Part shown: one piece after another, positions 1-5,527 of the stretch | Layout: each line of letters opens with the position of its first letter | Position numbering within the stretch: position 1 is the first letter of the stretch | NCBI GenBank assembly: GCA_020860885.1 | Contig: JAJBTS010000055.1 | Span: 1-6,599, forward strand | DNA length: 6,599 nt | DNA from: Bacteroidales bacterium | GTDB lineage: Bacteria; Bacteroidota; Bacteroidia; Bacteroidales; Azobacteroidaceae | Reading direction: 5' to 3' | Position numbers and translations under genes: made by a program | The notes under the pieces: generated by a model | Told to the model about the DNA's origin: nothing | Seen by the model: only the letters and a program-made list of their open reading frames with translations | Database searches by the model: none

Positions 1-913
1 CAATGTAGGAGCAACCTGTGCAAATGTACTTGCTTTCAATAAGATTGCAGATACAGTAGTAATGCTTGATGTTAAAGAAGGAGTGGCAGAAGGAAAAGCA
101 ATAGATATGTTGCAAACGGCTCAAACCCTAAGCTTTGAGACAAATATTATTGGTGTTACAAATGATTATGCTGCAACGGCAGACTCAGATGTGATTATCG
201 TTACTTCAGGTATTCCCCGTAAACCGGGAATGACCCGGGAAGAGTTGATCGGAACCAATGCAAATATAGTAAAGAGTGTGGTTTCCCAATGTCTGGAACA
301 TTCTCCCAAAGCTATTTTTATCATTATCTCCAATCCGATGGATACCATGACTTACCTGACCTTAAAAGCTACAGGGCTTCCTAAGAATAGAGTAATCGGT
401 ATGGGGGGAGCGTTAGATAGTTCCCGTTTCAAATATTATTTAAGAATGGCTCTTAAAGGTAATCCTTCTCAAATTGAAGGTATGGTGATCGGCGGACATG
501 GTGATACAACTATGATTCCGTTGAAACGCTTAGCGACATACAACGGAACTCCGGTTTCTGAATTAATCGATGCTGCTACATTAGATAAAGTGGTTTCTGA
601 TACTATGGTGGGTGGTGCTACCTTAACCGGATTATTAGGTACTTCTGCATGGTACGCTCCAGGCGCAGCAGGTGCTTATGTTGCCGAATCTATCCTGAAC
701 GATTACAAGCGGATGATCCCATCCTGTGTTTATCTGGAAGGTGAATACGGACAAAAAGATATCTATATCGGTGTTCCTGCCATTATCGGACGTAATGGCG
801 TGGAAGCTATTGTAGATCTTAAATTAAATGATGAAGAAAAAGCATTATTTGAAAAGAGTGCAGACGCTGTTCGTAAAACAAATGATGTATTAAAAGAAAT
901 AAACGCATTGTAA
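1..913 (+). CDS. mdh: Malate dehydrogenase, NAD-dependent (5' end cut by window edge)
   Basis: Cytosolic enzyme that interconverts malate and oxaloacetate with NAD; in Bacteroidales it serves the reductive branch leading to fumarate and succinate. The reading frame is open from base 2, upstream of the Met at 62, and begins NVGATCANV, the end of the Rossmann GxGxxG loop. About 303 residues are visible and roughly 10 are missing, giving the usual ~313. Visible landmarks: VVMLDV (acidic residue for the NAD ribose), the substrate loop IPRKPGMTR at 212-238, whose first Arg marks malate rather than lactate specificity, the ISNPMD segment, LDSSRFKY with the substrate-binding Arg, and GGHGDTT with the catalytic His codon at 497-499. 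The gene ends in TAA and is followed by a terminator, so it is the last gene of its transcript. It looks intact apart from the edge. Confidence 0.97.
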   Translation, partial: NVGATCANVLAFNKIADTVVMLDVKEGVAEGKAIDMLQTAQTLSFETNIIGVTNDYAATADSDVIIVTSGIPRKPGMTREELIGTNANIVKSVVSQCLEHSPKAIFIIISNPMDTMTYLTLKATGLPKNRVIGMGGALDSSRFKYYLRMALKGNPSQIEGMVIGGHGDTTMIPLKRLATYNGTPVSELIDAATLDKVVSDTMVGGATLTGLLGTSAWYAPGAAGAYVAESILNDYKRMIPSCVYLEGEYGQKDIYIGVPAIIGRNGVEAIVDLKLNDEEKALFEKSADAVRKTNDVLKEINAL

Positions 914-935
914 TTGGTCCTTACTCACAAATTAA

Positions 936-986
936 AAAAGAGAAATAACTCTGCCGGTTTTCCGTGCTTTGGGTTGTTTCTCTTTT
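936..986 (+). terminator. Hairpin terminator after mdh
   Basis: The left arm AAAAGAGAAATAAC (936-949) pairs with GTTGTTTCTCTTTT (973-986) over 14 bp with a single U-G wobble. The loop is about 23 nt and can form a small inner CGG-TTTT-CCG hairpin. The A-rich left arm and T-rich right arm fit an intrinsic terminator that starts 22 bases after the mdh stop. It separates mdh from the next gene. Seen directly in the sequence; termination itself is inferred. Confidence 0.75.
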
Positions 987-1006
987 CTCATTTATAACTT
1001 TATCGT

Positions 1007-1014
1007 TATCTTTG
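1007..1014 (+). promoter_or_regulatory. Bacteroidetes -7 box for the LysE-family gene
   Basis: TATCTTTG is an exact match to the Bacteroidetes -7 consensus TAnnTTTG. A weak -33 candidate (TTTT at 983-986, instead of TTTG) lies 20 bases upstream inside the terminator arm. The box ends only 4 bases before the ATG at 1019, so the transcript would start at or within a few bases of the start codon. The mRNA would then be leaderless or nearly so. Confidence 0.55.
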
Positions 1015-1018
1015 TAAT

Positions 1019-1666
1019 ATGATTGAGGTCATCTATAAAGGAATTATTATTGGTATATTGGTATCTGCGCCTATGGGACCTATTGGTTTGCTTTGTATTC
1101 AGCGGACCTTGAATAAAGGCAGGTGGCATGGATTTTTTTCCGGAGTAGGTGCTGCATTTTCTGATCTTATCTATGCTGCAATTACCTGTATGGGCATGGG
1201 TATTGTAATCACTTTTGTAGAAGATCATCAGGCTGTATTACAAATAGTAGGAGGCTTTCTTTTAATGATATTCGGGATTTATACCTTTCGTTCCAATCCT
1301 TCCAAAAGCCTGAAAAAACCGAAAGAAACAACCGCTACGTATTCTTATTCCCAAGACGCTGTTACTGCGTTTTTTCTCACCCTTTCCAATCCTTTTATCA
1401 TATTTCTTTATATTGCGCTTTTTGCCCGGTTTAATTTTATCTTATCGAACGATAAATTGTATTCCATGATTATCGGGTTGTTTGGAATTGTTACCGGCGC
1501 ATTGCTTTGGTGGTTTGTGATCACCTATCTGGTGGGTAAGCTACGTTCCGTTTTTAATGTGCGCGGTCTTTGGATCATGAACAAAATAATAGGTACGGTT
1601 ATTATTGTTTTGGCCTTAGCCGGTATTATCTACTCTTTCTGGGAAATCTATACAGTTAACAGTTAA
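1019..1666 (+). CDS. LysE/RhtB-family membrane exporter
   Basis: A 215-residue inner-membrane protein of the LysE/RhtB translocator superfamily, whose characterised members export amino acids such as lysine, threonine and homoserine. The substrate here cannot be told. The family signature is at residues 18-50 (PMGPIGLLCIQ, then a Gly-rich stretch FFSGVGAAFSDL), and the second conserved motif LSNPFIIF is at 122-129. About six hydrophobic segments are visible, near 5-27, 38-62, 72-90, 113-138, 147-171 and 188-208, with a basic cytoplasmic-type loop at 91-105 (SNPSKSLKKPKE). Length is normal for the family. The ATG at 1019 fits the -7 box and the conserved N-terminus. It is monocistronic, with a terminator upstream and a convergent gene downstream. 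Its last codons (TVNS and stop) are made of a CAGTTAA repeat, so the C-terminus may have been reshaped by that repeat. Confidence 0.85.
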   Translation: MIEVIYKGIIIGILVSAPMGPIGLLCIQRTLNKGRWHGFFSGVGAAFSDLIYAAITCMGMGIVITFVEDHQAVLQIVGGFLLMIFGIYTFRSNPSKSLKKPKETTATYSYSQDAVTAFFLTLSNPFIIFLYIALFARFNFILSNDKLYSMIIGLFGIVTGALLWWFVITYLVGKLRSVFNVRGLWIMNKIIGTVIIVLALAGIIYSFWEIYTVNS

Positions 1667-1767
1667 CAGTAATACTCTTCGCAAAGACGTGTCAATACTC
1701 TTCGCAACGAGGGGTAGATACTCTCTGCAAAAAGATGCTAATGCTAATCACTGTTAACTGCTAACTG
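1653..1767. repeat. Inverted repeat with heptamer units flanking a 79-bp core
   Basis: The left arm at 1653-1670 (two CAGTTAA heptamers plus CAGT) is the reverse complement of the right arm at 1750-1767, matching 17 of 18 positions with one A/C mismatch. Both arms consist of 7-bp units, CAGTTAA on the left and TTAACTG or CTAACTG on the right. The left arm contains the stop codon of the LysE-family gene. The enclosed core (1671-1749) holds three 23-bp direct repeats and a GCTAAT doublet at 1737-1748. I see no target-site duplication and no T-run next to the arms, so neither a mobile-element nor a terminator reading is proven. Confidence 0.7.
1672..1740. repeat. Three tandem 23-bp imperfect direct repeats
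   Basis: The units are 1672-1694, 1695-1717 and 1718-1740, each exactly 23 bp and directly abutting. Units 1 and 2 share the 13-base start ATACTCTTCGCAA and match at 18 of 23 positions; units 1 and 3 match at 16 of 23. The start of each unit is conserved and the end varies. The repeats do not lie in a plausible coding frame. Fixed period with divergence suggests an old tandem duplication or a short dispersed-repeat family. No function is claimed. Confidence 0.75.
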
Positions 1768-1789
1768 TTCACTGGTGTGTTCACTGGTA
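1766..1789. repeat. Two tandem 12-bp repeats (TGTTCACTGGTG)
   Basis: The units at 1766-1777 and 1778-1789 are identical except for their last base (11 of 12). They share the ACTG core with the neighbouring heptamers, so the cluster seems built from one short theme, AACTG or CACTG. Confidence 0.65.
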
Positions 1790-1805
1790 ACTGAACTGTT
1801 ACCAG
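1784..1805. repeat. Perfect 8-bp hairpin over the TPM gene stop codon
   Basis: CTGGTAAC (1784-1791) and GTTACCAG (1798-1805) form a perfect 8-bp stem with the 6-base loop TGAACT. The stem includes the TAA stop codon of the minus-strand TPM gene (1799-1801). No T-run follows on either strand, so it is at best a weak or factor-assisted terminator for the minus-strand operon. Confidence 0.55.
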
Positions 1806-3088
1806 CCTCCCCGGGCTCCTCCGCCGCCTGTACGGCCGCCTCCGAATCCGCCGCCTATGCTGCCTCCTCCGCCGAAACCACCTCCGAATCCGCCACCGCG
1901 TCTTCCGTTGCCTATTGCGGAAGCGACGATAATCATTGGAATGATATAAGGTACCGCATCCTGCATTTTACAATTCAGGCATTTGTATATCTTTTCTCCT
2001 TTTCCTTTTGAGAAAGGTGTTGCTCTTTTCACTATTTTGTCGCCTTCCAGATGGTAAGTTCGGGCGTGGCAGTGTGGACAAACGCTATAGGGCGAATGAA
2101 TATTGTCGTATCCGAGAAGTTCATTATGCCCGCAATTATTACAATGCCATACGTCGTATTCAACAGAATGAACGTCCTCTTCTCGCTTTTGAGCTGTATT
2201 TAAGTATTGAATATCGTTCCCGTTTTTCTGTTTTACCATCTTATGTGTACATACCGGGCAGGTGAGGGGACTGTTTCGTAAACTATTTAATTTTATGAAA
2301 TAAATAATTGCAAAAATGATCATGGGCACAGGGAATATCACCGTAGATAGTATTACGCCTGTTCGCATATCAATAAGTCCATTGTATTGATCAGGCCTTG
2401 TCTTCCACATTTTCAGTTTTGAAGAATATCGGAATATAAAATAAATAAAAACCAGAGCTGCAAAAATGAGATACATTCGTAAAAGTGTTTTCAGGAAAGC
2501 CAGGAACTCCTCATTTTGCCTTTGTTGGGCGGTCTTTTCCTGTACCAGTATTTCCTGCACTGCTTCCGGGTTTAAAAGATAATCTTTAATCTTACTGATG
2601 CCGTTTACAATAGCTTCATCATAATTTCCCGATCTCATAAGAGGAGATATGTCGTTGTTTATGATCCGGGATAATATAATGTCGGGCAATACACCTTCGA
2701 GTCCATATCCGGTCCGGAATACCATTTGATGTTGGTCTTCCACTAAAAGAAAAAGTAAACCGTTGTCCTTTTCCCTTTTCCCGATTCCCCACAGGCTAAA
2801 AAGATCTGTCCCGAAATTATCGATGTCTTGATTGCCGATAGATTTCAGTAATACTACTGCTACTTCCGCCGAAGTAGAATCTTTTATCTGATTAATAACA
2901 GAATTAATTTGCTGTTCTGCACCTTGGGAAATAATACCATCCGGATTCGTTACAAAATCAGATCGGTTTTTGAGATTATCATTGGGCACTTTATCAACCG
3001 TATAAGCTTGCGAATAAGTATTCGGAGCCAATACAATAAATAATAAAATGGAAAAGCTTCTGAGAATTATTGATAAAGTATGTTTCAT
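1799..3088 (-). CDS. TPM-domain (YgcG-like) secreted membrane protein with CxxC pairs and Gly-rich tail
   Basis: A 429-residue envelope protein. Residues 1-28 form a signal peptide (KH, a hydrophobic core, then likely cleavage after S-Q-A at 26-28). A TPM domain spans about 43-172, with TNPDGIIS, STSAEVAVVLL, LWGIGKREKDNGLLFLL and FRTGYGLEGVLPD. The family is linked to Psb32/TLP18.3 of photosystem II repair; its bacterial role is poorly known. Hydrophobic segments lie near 204-220 and 244-266, separated by a basic loop. Four CxxC pairs follow (277/280, 316/319, 337/340, 370/373), resembling two zinc ribbons, then a short hydrophobic stretch (378-393). A tail of GGGFGGG-type repeats (398-428) ends the protein in GGW. 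It starts 3 bases after the GldA-like gene and is surely cotranscribed with it. The Met at 3088 is chosen because it gives the signal peptide. Automatic annotation may call such proteins methanol dehydrogenase, which would mislead. Confidence 0.85.
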   Translation of the reverse strand: MKHTLSIILRSFSILLFIVLAPNTYSQAYTVDKVPNDNLKNRSDFVTNPDGIISQGAEQQINSVINQIKDSTSAEVAVVLLKSIGNQDIDNFGTDLFSLWGIGKREKDNGLLFLLVEDQHQMVFRTGYGLEGVLPDIILSRIINNDISPLMRSGNYDEAIVNGISKIKDYLLNPEAVQEILVQEKTAQQRQNEEFLAFLKTLLRMYLIFAALVFIYFIFRYSSKLKMWKTRPDQYNGLIDMRTGVILSTVIFPVPMIIFAIIYFIKLNSLRNSPLTCPVCTHKMVKQKNGNDIQYLNTAQKREEDVHSVEYDVWHCNNCGHNELLGYDNIHSPYSVCPHCHARTYHLEGDKIVKRATPFSKGKGEKIYKCLNCKMQDAVPYIIPMIIVASAIGNGRRGGGFGGGFGGGGSIGGGFGGGRTGGGGARGGW

Positions 3089-3091
3089 GAT

Positions 3092-3784
3092 TCAGTTTTT
3101 CGTTATCTCCTTGAATAAAATTTCTAAGTCTTGTATTTCACTTACCGGAAGATCGGCCTTTATTTCTCCTCTGTGAATAAACAAAATCCGGGTGCATATA
3201 GTTGCTACTTCCGATAGAGTATGAGAAGAAAAAAGTATTCCTTTATTTTTACTTAGTGATACTATCAAACGGTGTATTTCTTCCGTTTGGTTGGGGTCCA
3301 ATCCTGAAGTGGGTTCATCCAGAACGAGCAGGTCCGGATCATGGATCAATGCTTGTGCCAGGCCTACTCTTTGTTTATATCCTTTCGATAACTGCTCGAT
3401 CTTTTTATGTTTTTCAGGTGTTAAGCCCGTTTGTTGGATGATCTGCTTCGTTTTTTCTTCTTTATGATCTAAAGAATAAAGTCCGGCTACATATTCAAGA
3501 TATTCAGGAACATACATTTCTTCATAAAGAGGATTGTTTTCCGGTAGAAAACCTATATGGCTTTTTGCATCCAACGGATTTTTCATAAGATCCATATCAT
3601 CAATCAGGATCTTTCCTTGTTCAGGAGAGATGCATCCGGTTAATATCTTCATAGTTGTAGATTTTCCGGCTCCATTAGGGCCTAAGAAGCCTATTATCTC
3701 TCCTTTTTGGATCGAAAAAGAAATGTCTTTTACGACTTGTTGCGAACCGTAGGATTTAGAAATATTTTGAACTTTGAGAATCAT
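3092..3784 (-). CDS. ABC transporter ATP-binding protein, GldA-like
   Basis: A 230-residue cytoplasmic ATPase that would power an ABC-2-type transporter. Motifs in order: Walker A GPNGAGKS (35-42), a Q-loop region GFLPENNPLYEEMYV (78-92) in which Glu stands at the usual Gln, ABC signature LSKGY (132-136) in place of LSGGQ, Walker B LLVLDEP (152-158), GLDPNQ (161-166) and the switch His (188). LPE-NPLY, LSKGY and GLDPNQ are features I associate with the GldA group, but those proteins are about 300 residues, so this one lacks about 70 C-terminal residues. No permease gene adjoins it: the downstream partner is the TPM gene, and upstream lies a divergent promoter. Non-gliding Bacteroidales commonly carry such ATPases, so a gliding role is not implied. 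The transported substrate is unknown. Confidence 0.88.
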   Translation of the reverse strand: MILKVQNISKSYGSQQVVKDISFSIQKGEIIGFLGPNGAGKSTTMKILTGCISPEQGKILIDDMDLMKNPLDAKSHIGFLPENNPLYEEMYVPEYLEYVAGLYSLDHKEEKTKQIIQQTGLTPEKHKKIEQLSKGYKQRVGLAQALIHDPDLLVLDEPTSGLDPNQTEEIHRLIVSLSKNKGILFSSHTLSEVATICTRILFIHRGEIKADLPVSEIQDLEILFKEITKN

Positions 3785-3807
3785 AATTCTTATAACGAAT
3801 GAAGATA

Positions 3808-3815
3808 CAAAGTTA
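3808..3815 (-). promoter_or_regulatory. -7 box for the ATPase-TPM operon
   Basis: Read on the minus strand, these bases are TAACTTTG, an exact TAnnTTTG match, 23 bases upstream of the ATG at 3784. No TTTG is visible at the expected -33 spacing. It lies back to back with the plus-strand box at 3847-3854, and both must share the 92-base gap between the genes. Confidence 0.5.
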
Positions 3816-3846
3816 TTATTTTCTAAGGATTTTCGATTATTTGATA

Positions 3847-3854
3847 TATATTTG
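3847..3854 (+). promoter_or_regulatory. -7 box for the DUF4254-glycosyltransferase operon
   Basis: TATATTTG matches TAnnTTTG and ends 22 bases before the ATG at 3877, giving a short A/T-rich leader (aataaataaatatcac). No clear -33 TTTG is seen. Its position supports the start at 3877, because the in-frame ATG at 3799 lies upstream of the box and would not be on the transcript. Confidence 0.5.
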
Positions 3855-3876
3855 TATTTTAATAAATAAATATCAC

Positions 3877-4482
3877 ATGGAATTTACATCTCTAGCATTC
3901 AATATCTTTAATGAAGCTATCAAGGATTACCATCAATTAAATAGTGTGAATACCGAAATAAAGAATCCTTATCCTCCCCAATCGATAGAATATTTTTTAT
4001 ATTTGAAAAACTGGATCGATACTGTTCAGTGGCATCTGGAAGATATTATCCGCGATCCGGACATTGATCCTGTAAAAGCGTTGGAGATAAAGAGAACCAT
4101 AGATAAATCCAATCAGGACAGAACCGATCTGGTGGAAGTAATCGATAGTTATTTTCTTGAAAAGTTTCAGAATGTAGAAGTAAATAATCAGGCGACAATT
4201 AATACGGAGAGTCCGGCCTGGGCGATCGACCGTCTTTCTATTTTAGCTTTAAAAATTTATCATATGCAGGAAGAGGTAGATCGTAAAGATGTTACTCCGG
4301 AACATCATATACAGGTTTCCGGGAAATTAGAAATACTTCTTCAACAAAGAACGGATTTGTCTACGGCCATTGATCAACTTCTGAATGATTTGGAACAAGG
4401 TAAAAAGTATATGAAAGTTTATAAGCAGATGAAAATGTATAACGATCCGTCGTTAAATCCGGTTCTTTACGGTAAGAAATAA
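3877..4482 (+). CDS. DUF4254 family protein
   Basis: A 201-residue protein of a Bacteroidota family of unknown function (DUF4254), starting MEFTSLAFNIFNEAIKDYH. It has no signal peptide or membrane segment and looks helical and cytoplasmic. Conserved-looking stretches are KNWIDTVQWHLEDIIRDP (44-61), NQDRTDLVEVID (79-90), SPAWAIDRLSILALKIYHM (112-130), QQRTDLSTAIDQLL (156-169) and the C-terminal QMKMYNDPSLNPVLYG (184-199). The two halves seem to repeat one pattern: DIDP at 62-65 and DVTP at 138-141 are each followed exactly 20 residues later by RTDL (82-85, 158-161) and then ID. The longer frame from 3799 is rejected because it begins before the promoter box and adds an unrelated hydrophobic stretch. 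It is the first gene of the operon, one base before GT9, so a role in assembling or assisting glycan synthesis is inferred from position only. Confidence 0.85.
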   Translation: MEFTSLAFNIFNEAIKDYHQLNSVNTEIKNPYPPQSIEYFLYLKNWIDTVQWHLEDIIRDPDIDPVKALEIKRTIDKSNQDRTDLVEVIDSYFLEKFQNVEVNNQATINTESPAWAIDRLSILALKIYHMQEEVDRKDVTPEHHIQVSGKLEILLQQRTDLSTAIDQLLNDLEQGKKYMKVYKQMKMYNDPSLNPVLYGKK

Positions 4483-4483
4483 C

Positions 4484-5521
4484 ATGGCTTCTGTTCTTGT
4501 TATTCGTTTTTCGGCTTTTGGAGATGTCGCAATGACCATTCCTGTTATTTATTCAGTTGCCAGGGCTTATCCGCAAGATCGTTTTATTTTTGTAACCAAA
4601 TCTCCTTTTGAATGTTTGTTTATAAATAAACCGTCAAATATAGAAGTAATCCCTTATGGCTCCGAAGTAAGGAGTAAAGGTATAATCGGTTTGCATGATT
4701 TTATAAAGAAAATAAATAGCACTTATTCAATAGATAGGGTTGCCGACTTGCACAATGTATTGCGTTCCCGTCAGATAGATTTCTATTTCAAACTGCAAGG
4801 AAAGAACGTGGCTGTTATCAGTAAAGGAAGGAGAAGTAAGAAACTGCTAACTCAAAGAACTCATAAAAGGATGGAACCGTTAGAATCTTCGATAGAGCGA
4901 TATCATCAGGTGTTCCGGAAATTAGGTTATGAAAATTCTTTGAATTTTATTTCTTTATTTGAAAATCAGAAAGAAGTAAAGCTGCCTTCTTTTATTCCAC
5001 TTAAGAAAAATAACATCTGGATTGGAGTAGCTCCTTTTGCACAACATCCGGGGAAAGTATACCCTTTGGAAAAAATGCATCAGGTAATTGATCAAATGGC
5101 AACTTTAGAAGATACGGAAATCTTTTTATTTGGAGGAAAAAACGAAAAAGATCAGTTGGAAAGCTGGGCTTCCGATTATAAGAATGTCCGGTCAATGGCC
5201 GGTAAAACAAGTATATACGATGAATTAACTCTGATCAGTCAACTCGATGTGATGGTTACTATGGACTCGGCCAATATGCATTTGGCTTCTTTGGTAAATA
5301 CTCCCGTCGTGTCGATATGGGGAGCTACACATCCTTACGCAGGTTTCAACGGGTATAATCAGAACCTTGAGAATGTTGTTCAGTTGGATTTGCCCTGTCG
5401 TCCTTGCTCTGTATTTGGAAATAAATCGTGTTACCGGAAAGATTTCGCATGTATGATGGGTATAACTCCGGAAAAGATCGTTCAAAAAGTAAAGCAAATA
5501 ACTCTGAAGGATAGTATTTGA
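4484..5521 (+). CDS. Glycosyltransferase family 9 (heptosyltransferase-like)
   Basis: A 345-residue GT-B enzyme of the ADP-heptose:LPS heptosyltransferase family (GT9), expected to add a heptose or similar sugar to the lipopolysaccharide core on the cytoplasmic face of the inner membrane. The N-terminal motif VLVIRFSAFGDVAMTIPV (4-21) carries the Asp (13) that corresponds to the proposed catalytic base of WaaC. DLHNVLRSRQ (88-97), GVAPFAQHPGKVYP (181-194), LFGGKNE (215-221) and MDSANMHLASLVNTPVVSIW (260-279) follow the family layout, the last being the sugar-nucleotide site. A late cysteine cluster (305, 308, 316, 323) precedes the final helix. Length is typical. The start is set by its position one base after the DUF4254 stop, and GT2 follows 6 bases after its own stop. 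The exact donor sugar and acceptor cannot be read from sequence. Confidence 0.92.
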   Translation: MASVLVIRFSAFGDVAMTIPVIYSVARAYPQDRFIFVTKSPFECLFINKPSNIEVIPYGSEVRSKGIIGLHDFIKKINSTYSIDRVADLHNVLRSRQIDFYFKLQGKNVAVISKGRRSKKLLTQRTHKRMEPLESSIERYHQVFRKLGYENSLNFISLFENQKEVKLPSFIPLKKNNIWIGVAPFAQHPGKVYPLEKMHQVIDQMATLEDTEIFLFGGKNEKDQLESWASDYKNVRSMAGKTSIYDELTLISQLDVMVTMDSANMHLASLVNTPVVSIWGATHPYAGFNGYNQNLENVVQLDLPCRPCSVFGNKSCYRKDFACMMGITPEKIVQKVKQITLKDSI

Positions 5522-5527
5522 TTTCTG

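Noticed and set aside
62..64. Met at 62 as the true start of malate dehydrogenase
   Set aside because: The frame is open upstream to the window edge and encodes NVGATCANV and following conserved Rossmann residues, so the start lies outside the window.
992..1228. Minus-strand open frame opposite the start of the LysE-family gene
   Set aside because: It is a shadow of a well-supported gene, with no recognisable motif and a composition typical of antisense reading.
1672..1740. CRISPR array
   Set aside because: The 23-bp units abut directly with no spacers, differ from each other and have no cas genes nearby.
1653..1767. Bidirectional intrinsic terminator or IS-derived MITE
   Set aside because: The loop is about 79 bases and no T-run follows the arms, which is poor for an intrinsic terminator; no target-site duplication is visible, so a MITE call is not supported without copies elsewhere.
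1775..2265. Plus-strand open frames at 1775-2011 and 2008-2265
   Set aside because: They are antisense to the TPM gene; the first is Ala/Ser-rich only because it mirrors the Gly-rich tail, and neither has family-like motifs.
1799..3088. Methanol dehydrogenase annotation for the TPM protein
   Set aside because: No beta-propeller or PQQ-binding features are present; this is a propagated label sometimes attached to TPM-domain proteins.
3092..3784. Gliding motility function for the GldA-like ATPase
   Set aside because: Motif similarity alone does not imply gliding; the protein is shorter than GldA and no other gliding gene is in the window.
3799..3876. Upstream ATG at 3799 for the DUF4254 gene (26 extra residues)
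   Set aside because: It lies before the -7 box at 3847-3854, adds an unrelated hydrophobic stretch, and the family N-terminus as I know it begins near MEFTS at 3877.
5001..5497. Minus-strand open frames within the GT9 gene
   Set aside because: They are antisense to conserved GT9 motifs and have no promoter or family signature.
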